Numbered from the stretch's first letter, positions 48,198 to 57,352 are shown. The stretch: DNA of 64,000 nucleotides from JAGLQQ01 sp043806135 (GCA_043806135.1 JAZDHG010000098.1:11529-75528); one strand, 5' to 3'. Program-made: numbers and translations. The notes: generated from the sequence alone by a model not told the origin.

Positions 48198-50144
48198 ATG
48201 TATATAGAAAAAAGAAAGTATATCCGTCTAAATAAGGTTTTTCCCGTCGAATTACAGGTTCAAAACTCTGAAAACGAAACTCTTGATGACTTAATCCAGG
48301 GGTTTACCCGGGATGTAAGCTTGGAAGGCCTATGTGTTCAGGTTAATGACTTTAGCAACGAAAACATAAAGGCGCTAAGAGAGAGAAAAGGCAAGGTTGT
48401 TGTCTTTTTAAACTTCCCTTTAAAGCGCTTTCCGATTAAGGCAGTTGCCAATGTTGCCTGGGTTAAAAAAGTGGCAAAGCCTTATCCGGAAAGCTGTCTG
48501 TTGGGACTGCACTACGAAGTGATCGATCCCAAGGAGCAAAAACGCATTATAAGTTTTGTGAAATACTGCAATGCTGTTCCCAGAATAGCCGGTTTGTTGA
48601 TCTTGCTGCTGTTAGTTGTCTGTTCTGCTCTTGCACTTAAAAATCTCCAGCTCATTCATGATAATACAAAGCTTATTTACAATATTAGTAAATTCAGCAG
48701 AGAACAGTCGGATATAAACCAGGAACTCGACATGATCAAAACCGAAAAACAGGATTTGATCATGATGATGAAGAAAAGCGCAGCACAGGTAATTTTATTA
48801 AAAAAAGAACTTGCTGCTGTTGAGGCGGTAGCACAAAAGCAATGGAAGAAAAAAGACGGAGCGAACCTTGATATCTCCATGGAAGAGCGTAATAAACTTA
48901 ATCTTGAATTAGTCCGGTTGATAGAAGAAAATGCAGTTATGGAAAAGCGTCTGCATGAGCATGCCAACAGCCAGGAAAAGTTGAGATATCAACTAGAAGA
49001 AATTAAAAGAAAAAGAACAATTATCGACGACAAAACACTTGAGCTAATGCGTCAGTGGCTAATCTCGTCCCAAAGCTCAAAGACAGGACTTGTCATCAGC
49101 TATGATGATGATTATGGATTCCAGGATGTAGGGTTTACTTATGATCAGGCTCTGAGCGCTTTCAATTTTATTAATTTTAAACAGTACAAAAACGCAAAAA
49201 GAATTTTTGAATTTTACAAATCCGAGGCCGTTAAAGTCAAAGAAGGATATGCAAATGCGTATGATGTGATAACCGGTAATGTCAGCGAATATATTGTTAA
49301 CAGCGGTCCTTCAATTTACCTTGCTTTGGCAATGCTCAGGTTTGAAGAGTTAACAGGTGATGACAGCTATCACAAAGTGGTTGAGGAAATAGGACAGTGG
49401 CTAATAAATCTTCAAAACGAGAAAAGCGATGGATCTTTGCCGGGAGGACCGCAGATGCAGTGGTCTGGAACTGAGCAAAATATTGCCGCGTATAGGTTTT
49501 TCGTCAAGCTCTTTAGCAGAACAAAAGACGCGCAGTATGATTTGGCGGCAAAAAAGATCCGCAGATGGCTCGGGATGCATGCTTATAACAAAAATCTGAA
49601 ACGATTTAACCGGGGCGCAGGGGATCCAATGATAGCAACAGATGCGATTGCTTTAAGTATTATGGGGTTGGGGCCGAAACTGCTTGAAGAGATGGGAGTT
49701 GATCTTGACCTTTTGGTCGCTTCTGTTGAAGAAAACTGTAAAACCAAAGTGCGGGTTGAGAATTTACTAGGAAAAAAAGCAGAAGTCAACGGATTTGATT
49801 TTTGTTCTCCCTCAAGTGTGGGCAGGAGCGGGGCGATTTCTGTAGAATGGACATCGCAAATGATAATTGCTTTTCAGATCCTAAGCAGGTTTTATCAAGA
49901 AGAGCAAATGATGCAAAAAGCAGATGATTATAGGCGGAAGGCGGATTATTATCTGGGAGAGCTGGAAAAGCTGCTTATAATTCGGGCAAATTTCGGTATG
50001 CGCAAAGCTCATGCTGGATTGCCTTATGCAAGCAGCGGCGGGATTGATACCGGACATGGCTGGCATACTCCAAGTGATAGCTCGATATCTGCCGCGGGAA
50101 CTAACTTTGCAATTTTTGCCAAAGAGGAGTATAATATATTTTAG
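48198..50144 (+). CDS. PilZ - transmembrane - coiled coil - toroid glycosidase-like protein
   Basis: 648 residues. An N-terminal PilZ domain (about 1-125) has the arginine motif EKRKYIRL and the D-V-S-L-E-G motif (about 39-44). One membrane helix lies at about 129-150, then a long coiled coil (about 155-285). The C-terminal (alpha/alpha)-toroid domain runs from about 290 to 648. F-T-Y-D-Q-A-L at 313, ATDAIALSIMGLGPKLLEE, VGRSGAISVEWTSQ and the final FAKEEYNIF match the toroid of the giant protein (FTYDMAL, ATDANALAIIVIGPQILDK, ISPEMTAHVV, LAKEDVNPF). The predicted topology puts PilZ in the cytoplasm and the toroid in the periplasm, so cyclic di-GMP could signal across the membrane to a glycan-processing domain. 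Enzymatic activity is not proven. Confidence 0.82.
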   Translation: MYIEKRKYIRLNKVFPVELQVQNSENETLDDLIQGFTRDVSLEGLCVQVNDFSNENIKALRERKGKVVVFLNFPLKRFPIKAVANVAWVKKVAKPYPESCLLGLHYEVIDPKEQKRIISFVKYCNAVPRIAGLLILLLLVVCSALALKNLQLIHDNTKLIYNISKFSREQSDINQELDMIKTEKQDLIMMMKKSAAQVILLKKELAAVEAVAQKQWKKKDGANLDISMEERNKLNLELVRLIEENAVMEKRLHEHANSQEKLRYQLEEIKRKRTIIDDKTLELMRQWLISSQSSKTGLVISYDDDYGFQDVGFTYDQALSAFNFINFKQYKNAKRIFEFYKSEAVKVKEGYANAYDVITGNVSEYIVNSGPSIYLALAMLRFEELTGDDSYHKVVEEIGQWLINLQNEKSDGSLPGGPQMQWSGTEQNIAAYRFFVKLFSRTKDAQYDLAAKKIRRWLGMHAYNKNLKRFNRGAGDPMIATDAIALSIMGLGPKLLEEMGVDLDLLVASVEENCKTKVRVENLLGKKAEVNGFDFCSPSSVGRSGAISVEWTSQMIIAFQILSRFYQEEQMMQKADDYRRKADYYLGELEKLLIIRANFGMRKAHAGLPYASSGGIDTGHGWHTPSDSSISAAGTNFAIFAKEEYNIF

Positions 50145-52534
50145 TGCTTTTAGATTTAAAACATTTACCAAGGACGGTTAAAATTAAAGTGTTAGAATTA
50201 TTAAATGCAAAAAGCATAAAAGTCTTTGATTTCTTCAGGCTTTATTTTCAAAATAAAGCACTCCGGTTTTTATTTCTAAATACATTATCTTTTCTTTTAC
50301 TTCCTAAAAATAGTAAATATTTTCTTAAGCTTCTTTTTATTGTCTTCACCGGATTTTTCTTTTTATGTCTGTTGCTGCCAAATGGCCTTTATGCCCAGAA
50401 TTATTCTGCGCAGCGGTATCCTGGATATGTCGATGAAGAAGATGAGGAAGAGGTTGCGGAGGAAGATGAATATGAGCCAACAGAACTTAGGGAGACGGTT
50501 GTAAAGGGAAGTTATCGTTTTAATTTTGGCGTTGAAGACAATGATTTTATCTGGAAAGATGCGAATTATCTTTTACAGGAAGGTTCGTGGAGATATTTTT
50601 TCGGCGAAAAACGCTATAATACTTATGATCCGGCCATTTATAATAATCTCAAGCTGACCATAGATTCTCCTTTAAATGAGAAATTGTCGTTTTACACAAA
50701 AATAGCGGTTGATCCCTGGTCTTTTGTAGGGAAATCAAAATTAACGACAATCCCCAGCTGGTATGGTACGACCAATGGTGATGACCCGGTTGAAATACAG
50801 TTAAAATACTGGTCTAATTCTGGCCGGCTCTATCCGCAAATCGTGCGCTCGGAACAAGGAGACTCGTTTGCTTTGCCGGAGACAAAAGTTGTGGATGACT
50901 ATACGCAGACGGATAGTGTGTTAAGTGACTGGGGAGGCGGGACGCACAGGCTCGATCTGCCAAGTTTAGAAATTGACCGCGAATTTAAACCGATAAGAGC
51001 TTTATGGTTTGATTTAAAAGAAGATGAATACCGGGCCATCCTTTTCCTGTATGCTGAGGAAAACATTTCTATGTGGACGGATGATCCGCTATCGCTGGTC
51101 AATAATCATATTGTATGGGAGCCAAGTCCCTGGCTGAATATGTGGCAGAAAGGGAAACTTTATGGGGCAACAGGCTGGGAGAACGGCACATGGACATTCG
51201 ACAGCCAACTGCGTGACAGTGAAAGTAACTGGCTTACACTGCTGCGCGCGTTTCGCTACGAGGGTGAAATCGCTTCGATATATACGGATTTTATGATCGC
51301 AGCGCCTATGGACCCATGGGATGATTATGATCAGATTAATAATGTCCCAATGGCGGTGCGGTTTAAAAAGGGAATAACAGACTGGCTGACGCTTGGCTCA
51401 ATCTATACCGCGCGCTGGGGATATGATCTGGGATCCTATGATGCCTTTGATCAGGCCATGGCCGTAGATAGCGTTGTTGCCGTGAACGAATACCATAATT
51501 TAAAACTTGAATATGCGGTTGCGATGACAAAGCATAATCTCAATGTTGAGGCCCAGAAGACCGCAGAGGATGACTCTGCCTATAAAATGGTAATAGAGAG
51601 TGATGTCAATCCATTTGACCTTGAAATAAAATCAGACCTTAGCTTTTCCCGCATGGGCAGGGAATTTGAAGCGCCTTTGTCAAACTATACATATACACGT
51701 GATGACCTGGCGTGGGGAAGACACCTTTCTTTTTATAAACGCAGTAAAGAGGAAGAGATGTATCGTGTAGGAAACGGTCTTGATAAGGATAGGCAGGTAG
51801 CGGCCTGGGATGTATTCTTTGGCGGATATGATGAGGCAGATGCTTATTTTAACTACCGCAATGTTAGAAACGCAACAGACAGCGGCTTTATTGAAAATGT
51901 TTTCCGCAATGAATTCTCTTATCAGTACAGTGATGAATTGTTTTATAAGTTATTGTTTTTGTATCACCAGAGAGATGAGACCGCAGATCATAAAAGCCAG
52001 GATACGTCAACAGTGTCTTTGGGATTTCAATATGATTTTTGCCAGTGGATAAGATGGGAGGAAATTTGGGAGAGAACTAATCAGTACCCGGATTATCCGG
52101 ACAGGATTTATGACTGGCTGACGATCAACCCTGTGCCGCCTTATCCGAATTATTATATTGTTTCATCGCGACTGATACTTGTTCCCCGTGATTGGGTAGA
52201 GATATCTCTGGAAAACACCTACAATGAATTTGAGCACGCGACAACGCTGGATGATTTTATGAATTATTCAGGGACAACAATTCGTTTTTGGCCCAACCGC
52301 AAGTTATCTGCCAATGTGGTTTACCGCTACAGTAATGTCGCTGATTATCATAGAAATTATAAGAAAATCGGACATCATAATGTATACTTTGATTTTGCTT
52401 ATGATATATTCAACGATGCCCGCGTCAAACTGCAATTCAGTGACCTCGGTACTTATATAGAGGGCAGCGGCTGGCAATCCTCAGTATTAGATACGCAGCA
52501 TATTATACGTTTGATTTATGAAGGAAAATTTTAG
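50144..52534 (+). CDS. Outer-membrane beta-barrel protein
   Basis: Up to 796 residues. The GTG start overlaps the previous stop by one base, indicating translational coupling. However, about 60 residues precede the signal-peptide core (FLKLLFIVFTGFFFLCLLLPN, cut near LYA-QN at about residue 86), so the true start may lie further in. A very acidic stretch (about 97-115) follows, then an extended series of amphipathic beta strands rich in Trp and Tyr. The protein ends in Phe (YEGKF), the usual barrel assembly signal. No plug or TonB box is seen. As the partner of a TPR protein and a PilZ-toroid protein, it may be the outer-membrane pore for a glycan; this is inference from position. Confidence 0.75.
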   Translation: MLLDLKHLPRTVKIKVLELLNAKSIKVFDFFRLYFQNKALRFLFLNTLSFLLLPKNSKYFLKLLFIVFTGFFFLCLLLPNGLYAQNYSAQRYPGYVDEEDEEEVAEEDEYEPTELRETVVKGSYRFNFGVEDNDFIWKDANYLLQEGSWRYFFGEKRYNTYDPAIYNNLKLTIDSPLNEKLSFYTKIAVDPWSFVGKSKLTTIPSWYGTTNGDDPVEIQLKYWSNSGRLYPQIVRSEQGDSFALPETKVVDDYTQTDSVLSDWGGGTHRLDLPSLEIDREFKPIRALWFDLKEDEYRAILFLYAEENISMWTDDPLSLVNNHIVWEPSPWLNMWQKGKLYGATGWENGTWTFDSQLRDSESNWLTLLRAFRYEGEIASIYTDFMIAAPMDPWDDYDQINNVPMAVRFKKGITDWLTLGSIYTARWGYDLGSYDAFDQAMAVDSVVAVNEYHNLKLEYAVAMTKHNLNVEAQKTAEDDSAYKMVIESDVNPFDLEIKSDLSFSRMGREFEAPLSNYTYTRDDLAWGRHLSFYKRSKEEEMYRVGNGLDKDRQVAAWDVFFGGYDEADAYFNYRNVRNATDSGFIENVFRNEFSYQYSDELFYKLLFLYHQRDETADHKSQDTSTVSLGFQYDFCQWIRWEEIWERTNQYPDYPDRIYDWLTINPVPPYPNYYIVSSRLILVPRDWVEISLENTYNEFEHATTLDDFMNYSGTTIRFWPNRKLSANVVYRYSNVADYHRNYKKIGHHNVYFDFAYDIFNDARVKLQFSDLGTYIEGSGWQSSVLDTQHIIRLIYEGKF

Positions 52535-53238
52535 TGAACAGACTTTTAAAGCGCTCCGCTGTAACGCTTATCGAGCTGCTGGTTACTATGGGTATTCTTG
52601 TGCTTCTTGTGACCATCCTGTATTCCGTCTTTAATGTAACTCTTCGCGGCTGGCAAAAGTCTGATAATCTACTGCAGGTTACTACGGCTGCCCGGGTTGC
52701 TCTTGATCAAATGTCCAAAGAGATAGCAAGCTCTATTATAAAAGCAGGCAGTAACTCCTATTATTGCCTGGGGTTTGATAAGAGTTCAGGCAGCGGTTGG
52801 AGAACCGACAGTATTGGGGATGAGTTTTACTTTATTGCGCCTTTAAAACCCGGCAACACTGACGGAGGATCTGACCTGTGTGAAGTCGGATACTGGCTTG
52901 ACGGGCAAGGCACGGCAGATACAAACGATGATAGTCTGAGACGGTTTTATGTTACAGATACAAGGGACCAAGCAGGATCATTATTTGATTTTAATTTTTC
53001 CTCTCCATCCGGAAAGTCAAATTCGGATGAATTTGTATTTAATGTTATTGGACTTGAATTTGAATTTTATAAAGCCGGGGATCCTACCCCCCAGAATACT
53101 TGGGATTCTACAACAGAAGGCGGTCCCCCGGCAAAGATAAAAATCCGCATAACCGTAGCCTTTGGTAAAGGCAACTCTTCTACTAATCCTGAATTTGCCA
53201 GTAAAATTTTCAGCACAGTTGTTTCCTTACCTCAATAG
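52534..53238 (+). CDS. Type II/IV pseudopilin-like protein
   Basis: 234 residues; the GTG start overlaps the barrel gene stop by one base. The N-terminus MNRLLKRSAVTLIELLVTMG is a class III prepilin signal: basic leader, then V-T-L-I-Glu14 with Glu at mature position 5 and a hydrophobic helix. The residue before the predicted cleavage is Ala rather than the usual Gly. The body is a globular beta domain with a Gly/Ser/Asp-rich middle (about 85-150), resembling GspJ-type minor pseudopilins by length. No pilus or secretion ATPase genes are nearby, so it probably joins machinery encoded elsewhere. Its coupling to an outer-membrane barrel suggests a role in export or surface assembly. Confidence 0.8.
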   Translation: MNRLLKRSAVTLIELLVTMGILVLLVTILYSVFNVTLRGWQKSDNLLQVTTAARVALDQMSKEIASSIIKAGSNSYYCLGFDKSSGSGWRTDSIGDEFYFIAPLKPGNTDGGSDLCEVGYWLDGQGTADTNDDSLRRFYVTDTRDQAGSLFDFNFSSPSGKSNSDEFVFNVIGLEFEFYKAGDPTPQNTWDSTTEGGPPAKIKIRITVAFGKGNSSTNPEFASKIFSTVVSLPQ

Positions 53239-53438
53239 GTTATATCCAGGAGTAGTTATCCCAACCAACTTGTTTTTATAAAAAATTCCTCAAAAAATGT
53301 GTATAGTGGGATGATTATCCAATCTTTTTATTGGAAACCTAACGTATTTATTTACAGCGAGTTAAAATTAAATACGCTGAGGGTCAAGAAGCAAAGCTTT
53401 TATGTTCTTTTTTATATAGCAGATACTAGGCGATTTGA

Positions 53439-53467
53439 TTGACAATCATGACCTTTTTTGTTATATT
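53439..53467 (+). promoter_or_regulatory. Consensus sigma-70 promoter upstream of the polysaccharide operon
   Basis: TTGACA (53439-53444) and TATATT (53462-53467) with a 17-base spacer. The next gene starts 517 bases downstream, so the leader would be long and would contain both inverted-repeat elements. Confidence 0.7.
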
Positions 53468-53631
53468 ATTTTCAAATCAAAATAATCTAACTATTTATAT
53501 TTACAATCTATTGCGATAAATTTTATTTTTGCAATTATGCTAAATTCATATAATAAAGAGAGCTATTTTAGTGAATGTTCGCGGTGTTCCTAGGCGCTGA
53601 TACCTATTGTAGCCACTCCTGAATATTTGAT

Positions 53632-53770
53632 GGCACTGTTGAAAAACACACATCTGATGCGTTAAACGCTAGCTTACTTGTGCGGCGTACGACGAGTATG
53701 CCTCCGCGTTCGTTCCCGAATGCCTTGCCTGTGCCCAGAAGGGTACATCTGCACATTTTGTAACAGCGCC
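53632..53770. mobile_element. Inverted-repeat-bounded small element, 139 bp
   Basis: The left end is GGCACTGTTGAAAAAC. The right end, on the opposite strand, is GGCGCTGTTACAAAAT. The inner CATCTGATG and GTACATCTG words continue the symmetry. It has no gene; a 66-codon frame inside it is not convincing. Confidence 0.55.
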
Positions 53771-53821
53771 TTGATTGCCCCAGATGTAAACCAGGAAAGT
53801 TATCCCTATGTGTCTAATAGG

Positions 53822-53962
53822 GGGCTGTTGAAAAACACAGTTCTATACAGAACAGCGCAGATTAAAGATACGAGATAATCACAGATTATCGAAGAGCGAT
53901 CTGCGATCATCAGTGAAACATCCGTGATCATCTGCGCGGCTGTGTTGTTTTGTAACAGAGCC
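53822..53962. mobile_element. Inverted-repeat-bounded small element, 141 bp
   Basis: The left end is GGGCTGTTGAAAAACACAG. The right end, on the opposite strand, is GGCTCTGTTACAAAACAACA. It has the same end type and length as the element 51 bp upstream, but its internal sequence is ATCTGCGATCATC-type words. It ends 21 bases before the next gene. Confidence 0.55.
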
Positions 53963-53983
53963 AATATATAAGGGTTCAAGATA

Positions 53984-55000
53984 ATGTACAAAGTTATTCT
54001 TACAGTTTTATCCAGCGCCTTCGTATTATGTTTATGGCTGCTGCCTGTTTTGGAAAAACTTGCCAAAAAAAAAGGTCTTATTACCCATGAATCTCCTGAA
54101 AAAATTGACAAAAGGAAAATCCCGTATATTGGCGGGGCAGGTATGTTTATGGTTTTTTTTGCGGTTTGTCTGGGTGCTTACCTTACGGCTTCTTTGGCTA
54201 TAAATCCCCGCCAACTATATTTATTTCTGCTAGTATCGGCTATTATTTTCTTTTTTGGGTTTTATGACGACGTAAAAGAACTAAAACCGACTCAAAAGCT
54301 TATCGGACAAAGCATTGGGGCGGTTATTTTTATTACTTTTGCAATGAAAACTCAGATAATCTATTTTAATAGTTTTGTGAATATTGTTTTGAGCGTGTTC
54401 TGGATAGTTGTAATGATCAATGCTTTTAACCTGCTGGATATACTTGATGGATTGGCAGGAAGTATCTCAATTATAAATATTTTTGTTTTCTTTCTTTTCG
54501 GAATTTTTACTAATAATAATTTTGTTATCCTTATTGCCGCGTGTTTGTGCGGGGTTCTGTTTGCGTTTTTAAGATATAATTTACCTCCTGCCAGAATATT
54601 TATGGGGGATGCCGGCAGCCAGTTCCTCGGGTTTGCACAGGCAATGATGGCTATTTCTCTTAGTTTTGCACCTTCGGGCAGAGAAGTGGGGCTGGTTATT
54701 CCTCTGGTCATTCTGGCTATACCGCTTTTTGATCTGCTTTTTGTCATGTTTATGCGTTTTCGGCAAAAAAAGTCTATTTTTCTGAAAAGCAATGACCATT
54801 TTGTGTTTAAAATGCTTCAGTTCGGAATATCACGCCAGACAATTCTGCGAATAATGATAATCATGTCCGCTCTTACAAACAGTTGTGCATTGATCATATT
54901 TCTTGTTTCAAATATTTTCGGGGCAATTATTTTTTGCTTAGTTATAAGTGTTTTGGTATTATTCGGAGTGAGACTGAGTCGATTGGAAATCAGCCAATGA
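53984..55000 (+). CDS. WecA/TagO-like polyprenyl-phosphate sugar-1-phosphate transferase
   Basis: 338 residues with about ten membrane segments. It has the core motifs of the WecA/MraY (GT4-type) superfamily: GFYDDVKEL (about 91-99) with the Asp-Asp pair, NAFNLLDILDGLAG (about 146-159), and IFMGDAGSQFLGF (about 206-218). A basic cytoplasmic loop (RFRQKKSIFLKSNDHF) follows. The expected reaction moves a HexNAc-1-phosphate from a UDP-sugar to undecaprenyl phosphate, priming a lipid-linked glycan. It is first in an operon with a flavoenzyme and an ABC exporter, fitting WecA/TagO roles rather than MraY in the peptidoglycan pathway. The downstream gene overlaps its stop as ATGA, so translation is coupled. 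Confidence 0.88.
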   Translation: MYKVILTVLSSAFVLCLWLLPVLEKLAKKKGLITHESPEKIDKRKIPYIGGAGMFMVFFAVCLGAYLTASLAINPRQLYLFLLVSAIIFFFGFYDDVKELKPTQKLIGQSIGAVIFITFAMKTQIIYFNSFVNIVLSVFWIVVMINAFNLLDILDGLAGSISIINIFVFFLFGIFTNNNFVILIAACLCGVLFAFLRYNLPPARIFMGDAGSQFLGFAQAMMAISLSFAPSGREVGLVIPLVILAIPLFDLLFVMFMRFRQKKSIFLKSNDHFVFKMLQFGISRQTILRIMIIMSALTNSCALIIFLVSNIFGAIIFCLVISVLVLFGVRLSRLEISQ

Positions 55001-56289
55001 GTAAAAAAATTATAGTTTTAGGTGCAGGGCTTTCAGGTTTGAGCACTGCTTATCATCTGCAAAACGGATGTTGTGTTTACGAACAGGAGGACGAGGTTGG
55101 AGGACTGGCACGCAGTGATAAAATTGACGGCTTTACTTTTGACTACGACGGTCATCTTCTGCATTTTAAAACCGAGTATGTAAAAAAACTTATGCAGAAA
55201 CTGCTTCCCGGATTATTTGCTGCCCATAACCGGGATTCCTGGGTTTTTTCACATAATGTATTTACCAAATATCCTTTTCAGGCAAATACTTACGGCCTGC
55301 CTTCGAATATAGTTAAAAAATGTATTCTAGGCATGTTCGATGCTGTATCAAAAAAGGAGCTGCCGGATGGAGTTAATCTTGCGCAATGGATGATGCATAA
55401 TTTCGGCGAGGGGATAACGAAATATTTCATGTATCCGTATAATCATAAGTTCTGGACTCTTCCTCCGGAAGAGCTTATACCTGACTGGACTCAAAATTAT
55501 GTGCCGCAGGTTAATTTAAAGACAGTTTTAGATGGAGCTTTCAGTTTGAAAACAAAGCCTCTGGGATACAATAGCGAGTTCTGGTATCCAAAAAAGGGAG
55601 GTATTAACCAGATCGCAAATACCCTGGCTGAAAACGTGAATAATGTAAAAACAGGCCATAAAATGAAGTCCCTTGATATAAGAAACAAGAAGGTAATCTT
55701 TAGCAATGGCCATAGTGCAAAATTCACAGATCTGGTTTTAACTATCCCGCTTAAACAGCTGCAAAACCTTATAAAAGATGAACTGCCTAAAGAAGTAGCC
55801 AAGGCTTTTTCAGGCCTAAAACATGTCTCTATTTTTAACCTTAATCTGGGTGTTCAAAGAGAGAATATAAGCGAAAAGCACTGGATATATTTTCCTGAAG
55901 ATAAGTTTTGTTTTTTCCGTGTAGGATTTCCGACTAATTTTTCAAAGGACGTGGCACCTTGCGGGACGAGCTCACTTTACGCGGAGGTGTCCTATTCTGA
56001 GTTCAGGCAGATAGATAAGAAGAAAATAGTATCCTCAATCGAAACAGACCTGGTGAAAACAGGGATATTGAAACCGGAGGATAATATCCTTGCCAGGCAT
56101 ATAAATGACATCAAATACGGCTATGTTATATATGACAAAACGTACAGGCATAATGTAAAGATAATCAATGCCTATTTATTAAAGAATAATGTTTATCCGG
56201 CCGGCCGATTCGGCAGATGGCAATATATGTCCATGGAGGATGTAATCCTGGACGGGAAACTAATAAGTGATTTTATAAAGAAAAAATGA
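54997..56289 (+). CDS. FAD-dependent oxidoreductase, UDP-galactopyranose mutase/PPOX-like
   Basis: 430 residues from the ATG at 54997, which overlaps the upstream stop (ATGA). This start places the dinucleotide-binding motif at the N-terminus as expected: VLGAGLSGLSTAYHL (about residues 7-21), then EVGGLARSDKIDG. The C-terminal FAD-contact motif GRFGRWQYMSMED (about 405-417) is typical of the UDP-galactopyranose mutase/protoporphyrinogen-oxidase fold. In glycan clusters such enzymes isomerise or oxidise nucleotide sugars or lipid-linked sugars. True mutase substrate residues cannot be confirmed by eye, so the reaction is left open. Its stop overlaps the next gene by four bases, supporting operon membership. 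Confidence 0.82.
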   Translation: MSKKIIVLGAGLSGLSTAYHLQNGCCVYEQEDEVGGLARSDKIDGFTFDYDGHLLHFKTEYVKKLMQKLLPGLFAAHNRDSWVFSHNVFTKYPFQANTYGLPSNIVKKCILGMFDAVSKKELPDGVNLAQWMMHNFGEGITKYFMYPYNHKFWTLPPEELIPDWTQNYVPQVNLKTVLDGAFSLKTKPLGYNSEFWYPKKGGINQIANTLAENVNNVKTGHKMKSLDIRNKKVIFSNGHSAKFTDLVLTIPLKQLQNLIKDELPKEVAKAFSGLKHVSIFNLNLGVQRENISEKHWIYFPEDKFCFFRVGFPTNFSKDVAPCGTSSLYAEVSYSEFRQIDKKKIVSSIETDLVKTGILKPEDNILARHINDIKYGYVIYDKTYRHNVKIINAYLLKNNVYPAGRFGRWQYMSMEDVILDGKLISDFIKKK

Positions 56290-57065
56290 AAAATAATTAT
56301 TTTACGCAAATTTATAGTTACAAAGAACTTATCAGAGCTTTGGCTGATAAGGAAGTGAAGATAAAATACAAATCTGCGGTCCTGGGAAGGCTCTGGTCAC
56401 TGCTGAATCCTTTATTGCTGATGCTGGTTTTCTCGGTTGTTTTCAGTGTTATTATCCGGGTCCAGATTAATAATTTTCCGGTTTTTCTGCTTTGCGCCCT
56501 TCTGCCGTGGTTTTATTTAAGTTTTTCGCTGAATGCCGCGACAACATCGATCGTTGATAATGCAAGCCTGATAAAAAAAGCCTATTTCCCTCATGAAGTG
56601 ATACCTCTTTCTATTGTAATAGCTAATCTTTTTAACTTTTTAATATCACTGGTTCTGCTTTTTGCTTTTCTGATTTATTACTCTATTTACCCTGTTTTAT
56701 CCTGGGTTTACCTGCCTTTGGTTGTTTTACTGCAGAGTATATTAGTGCTTGGGCTTTGTCTGTTGAGTTCTGCTCTCCATGCCATGTTCCGGGATGTAAA
56801 GTATATATTGGAATTAATATTGCTGGTCTGGTTCTATGCGACGCCGATCTTCTATCCGCTTTCTTTTGTCCCGGATAATATCAGACCTTTTTTTCTCCTG
56901 AACCCGTTAACTGTTTTTATAAACCTTTATCGGGGAATTTTGCTTTATGGAAAAATTCCGGAGCCGGGATTATTATTATTGGCCTTTGCCGTAAGTATGG
57001 CTTTTTATGCCCTGGGCACGGTGGTTTTTATGAAGATAAAGAAGAATTTCGCGGATGTAACTTGA
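56286..57065 (+). CDS. wzm: ABC-2 type polysaccharide export permease (Wzm/TagG/KpsM-like)
   Basis: 259 residues. An N-terminal amphipathic stretch YSYKELIRALADKEVKIKYK precedes AVLGRLWSLLNPLLLML, the signature of polysaccharide and polyol-phosphate ABC permeases. Six membrane segments follow, with the conserved re-entrant region WFYATPIFYPLSFVP (about 180-194) and NPLTVFINLYRGILLYG. It would form the inner-membrane channel for a completed undecaprenyl-linked glycan. It overlaps the flavoenzyme gene (ATGA). Its ATPase partner begins 329 bases later, an unusually wide gap for a Wzm/Wzt pair; the gap is filled with heptad and decad repeats. Confidence 0.88.
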   Translation: MKNNYFTQIYSYKELIRALADKEVKIKYKSAVLGRLWSLLNPLLLMLVFSVVFSVIIRVQINNFPVFLLCALLPWFYLSFSLNAATTSIVDNASLIKKAYFPHEVIPLSIVIANLFNFLISLVLLFAFLIYYSIYPVLSWVYLPLVVLLQSILVLGLCLLSSALHAMFRDVKYILELILLVWFYATPIFYPLSFVPDNIRPFFLLNPLTVFINLYRGILLYGKIPEPGLLLLAFAVSMAFYALGTVVFMKIKKNFADVT

Positions 57066-57071
57066 AATAAA

Positions 57072-57106
57072 AGTAGTGAGTAGCATGTAGCAAGTAGCAA
57101 GAAAAC
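57072..57106. repeat. Heptad array, consensus AGTAGCA
   Basis: Units AGTAGTG, AGTAGCA, TGTAGCA, AGTAGCA and AGAAAAC with an exact 7-base period. Same word as 20421. Confidence 0.75.
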
Positions 57107-57149
57107 CGAAGGATGATGGACGACCGCTTCGCTAGGAGGAAGGAAGTAA

Positions 57150-57177
57150 AGTTATTAGTTACGAGTTATGAGTTACA
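57150..57177. repeat. Heptad array, consensus AGTTAYN
   Basis: Four units AGTTATT, AGTTACG, AGTTATG and AGTTACA. Same word family as 38192, including the shared neighbour order AGTTATT then AGTTACG. Confidence 0.75.
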
Positions 57178-57290
57178 AATTCAAGTAAAAAGTTAAAAGT
57201 AAAAATTAAAAAACAAAAACGAGGGAACAGTAGGAATATTAGAAAGTTATGGAAAGTATTGTTTTTATTAATTGAGATTGCTTTTTAAAC

Positions 57291-57340
57291 TAACTCCTAG
57301 TAACCAATATTAACTATTGGTAACCGATAGTAACCGTGAA
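57291..57340. repeat. Decad array, consensus TAACYNNNRN
   Basis: Five TAAC-starting units at 57291, 57301, 57311, 57321 and 57331, each exactly 10 bases. The tails differ: TCCTAG, CAATAT, TATTGG, CGATAG, CGTGAA. Confidence 0.75.
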
Positions 57341-57352
57341 AAAGTGGTTTTT

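Larger units (their letters stand above)
53239..53983. other. 745-bp non-coding region with promoter and two inverted-repeat elements
   Basis: No convincing gene is seen. A consensus promoter lies at 53439. Two inverted-repeat-bounded elements of about 140 bp (53632 and 53822) lie between that promoter and the polysaccharide operon it probably drives. Confidence 0.65.

Noticed and set aside
53678..53878. 66-codon plus-strand frame
   Set aside because: It spans parts of two inverted-repeat elements, has Cys/Arg-rich composition unlike the neighbours and no ribosome site.
54883..54996. N-terminal extension of the flavoenzyme frame
   Set aside because: It overlaps the end of the transferase gene in another frame. 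ATG 54997 overlaps the stop as ATGA and puts the Rossmann motif at the N-terminus.
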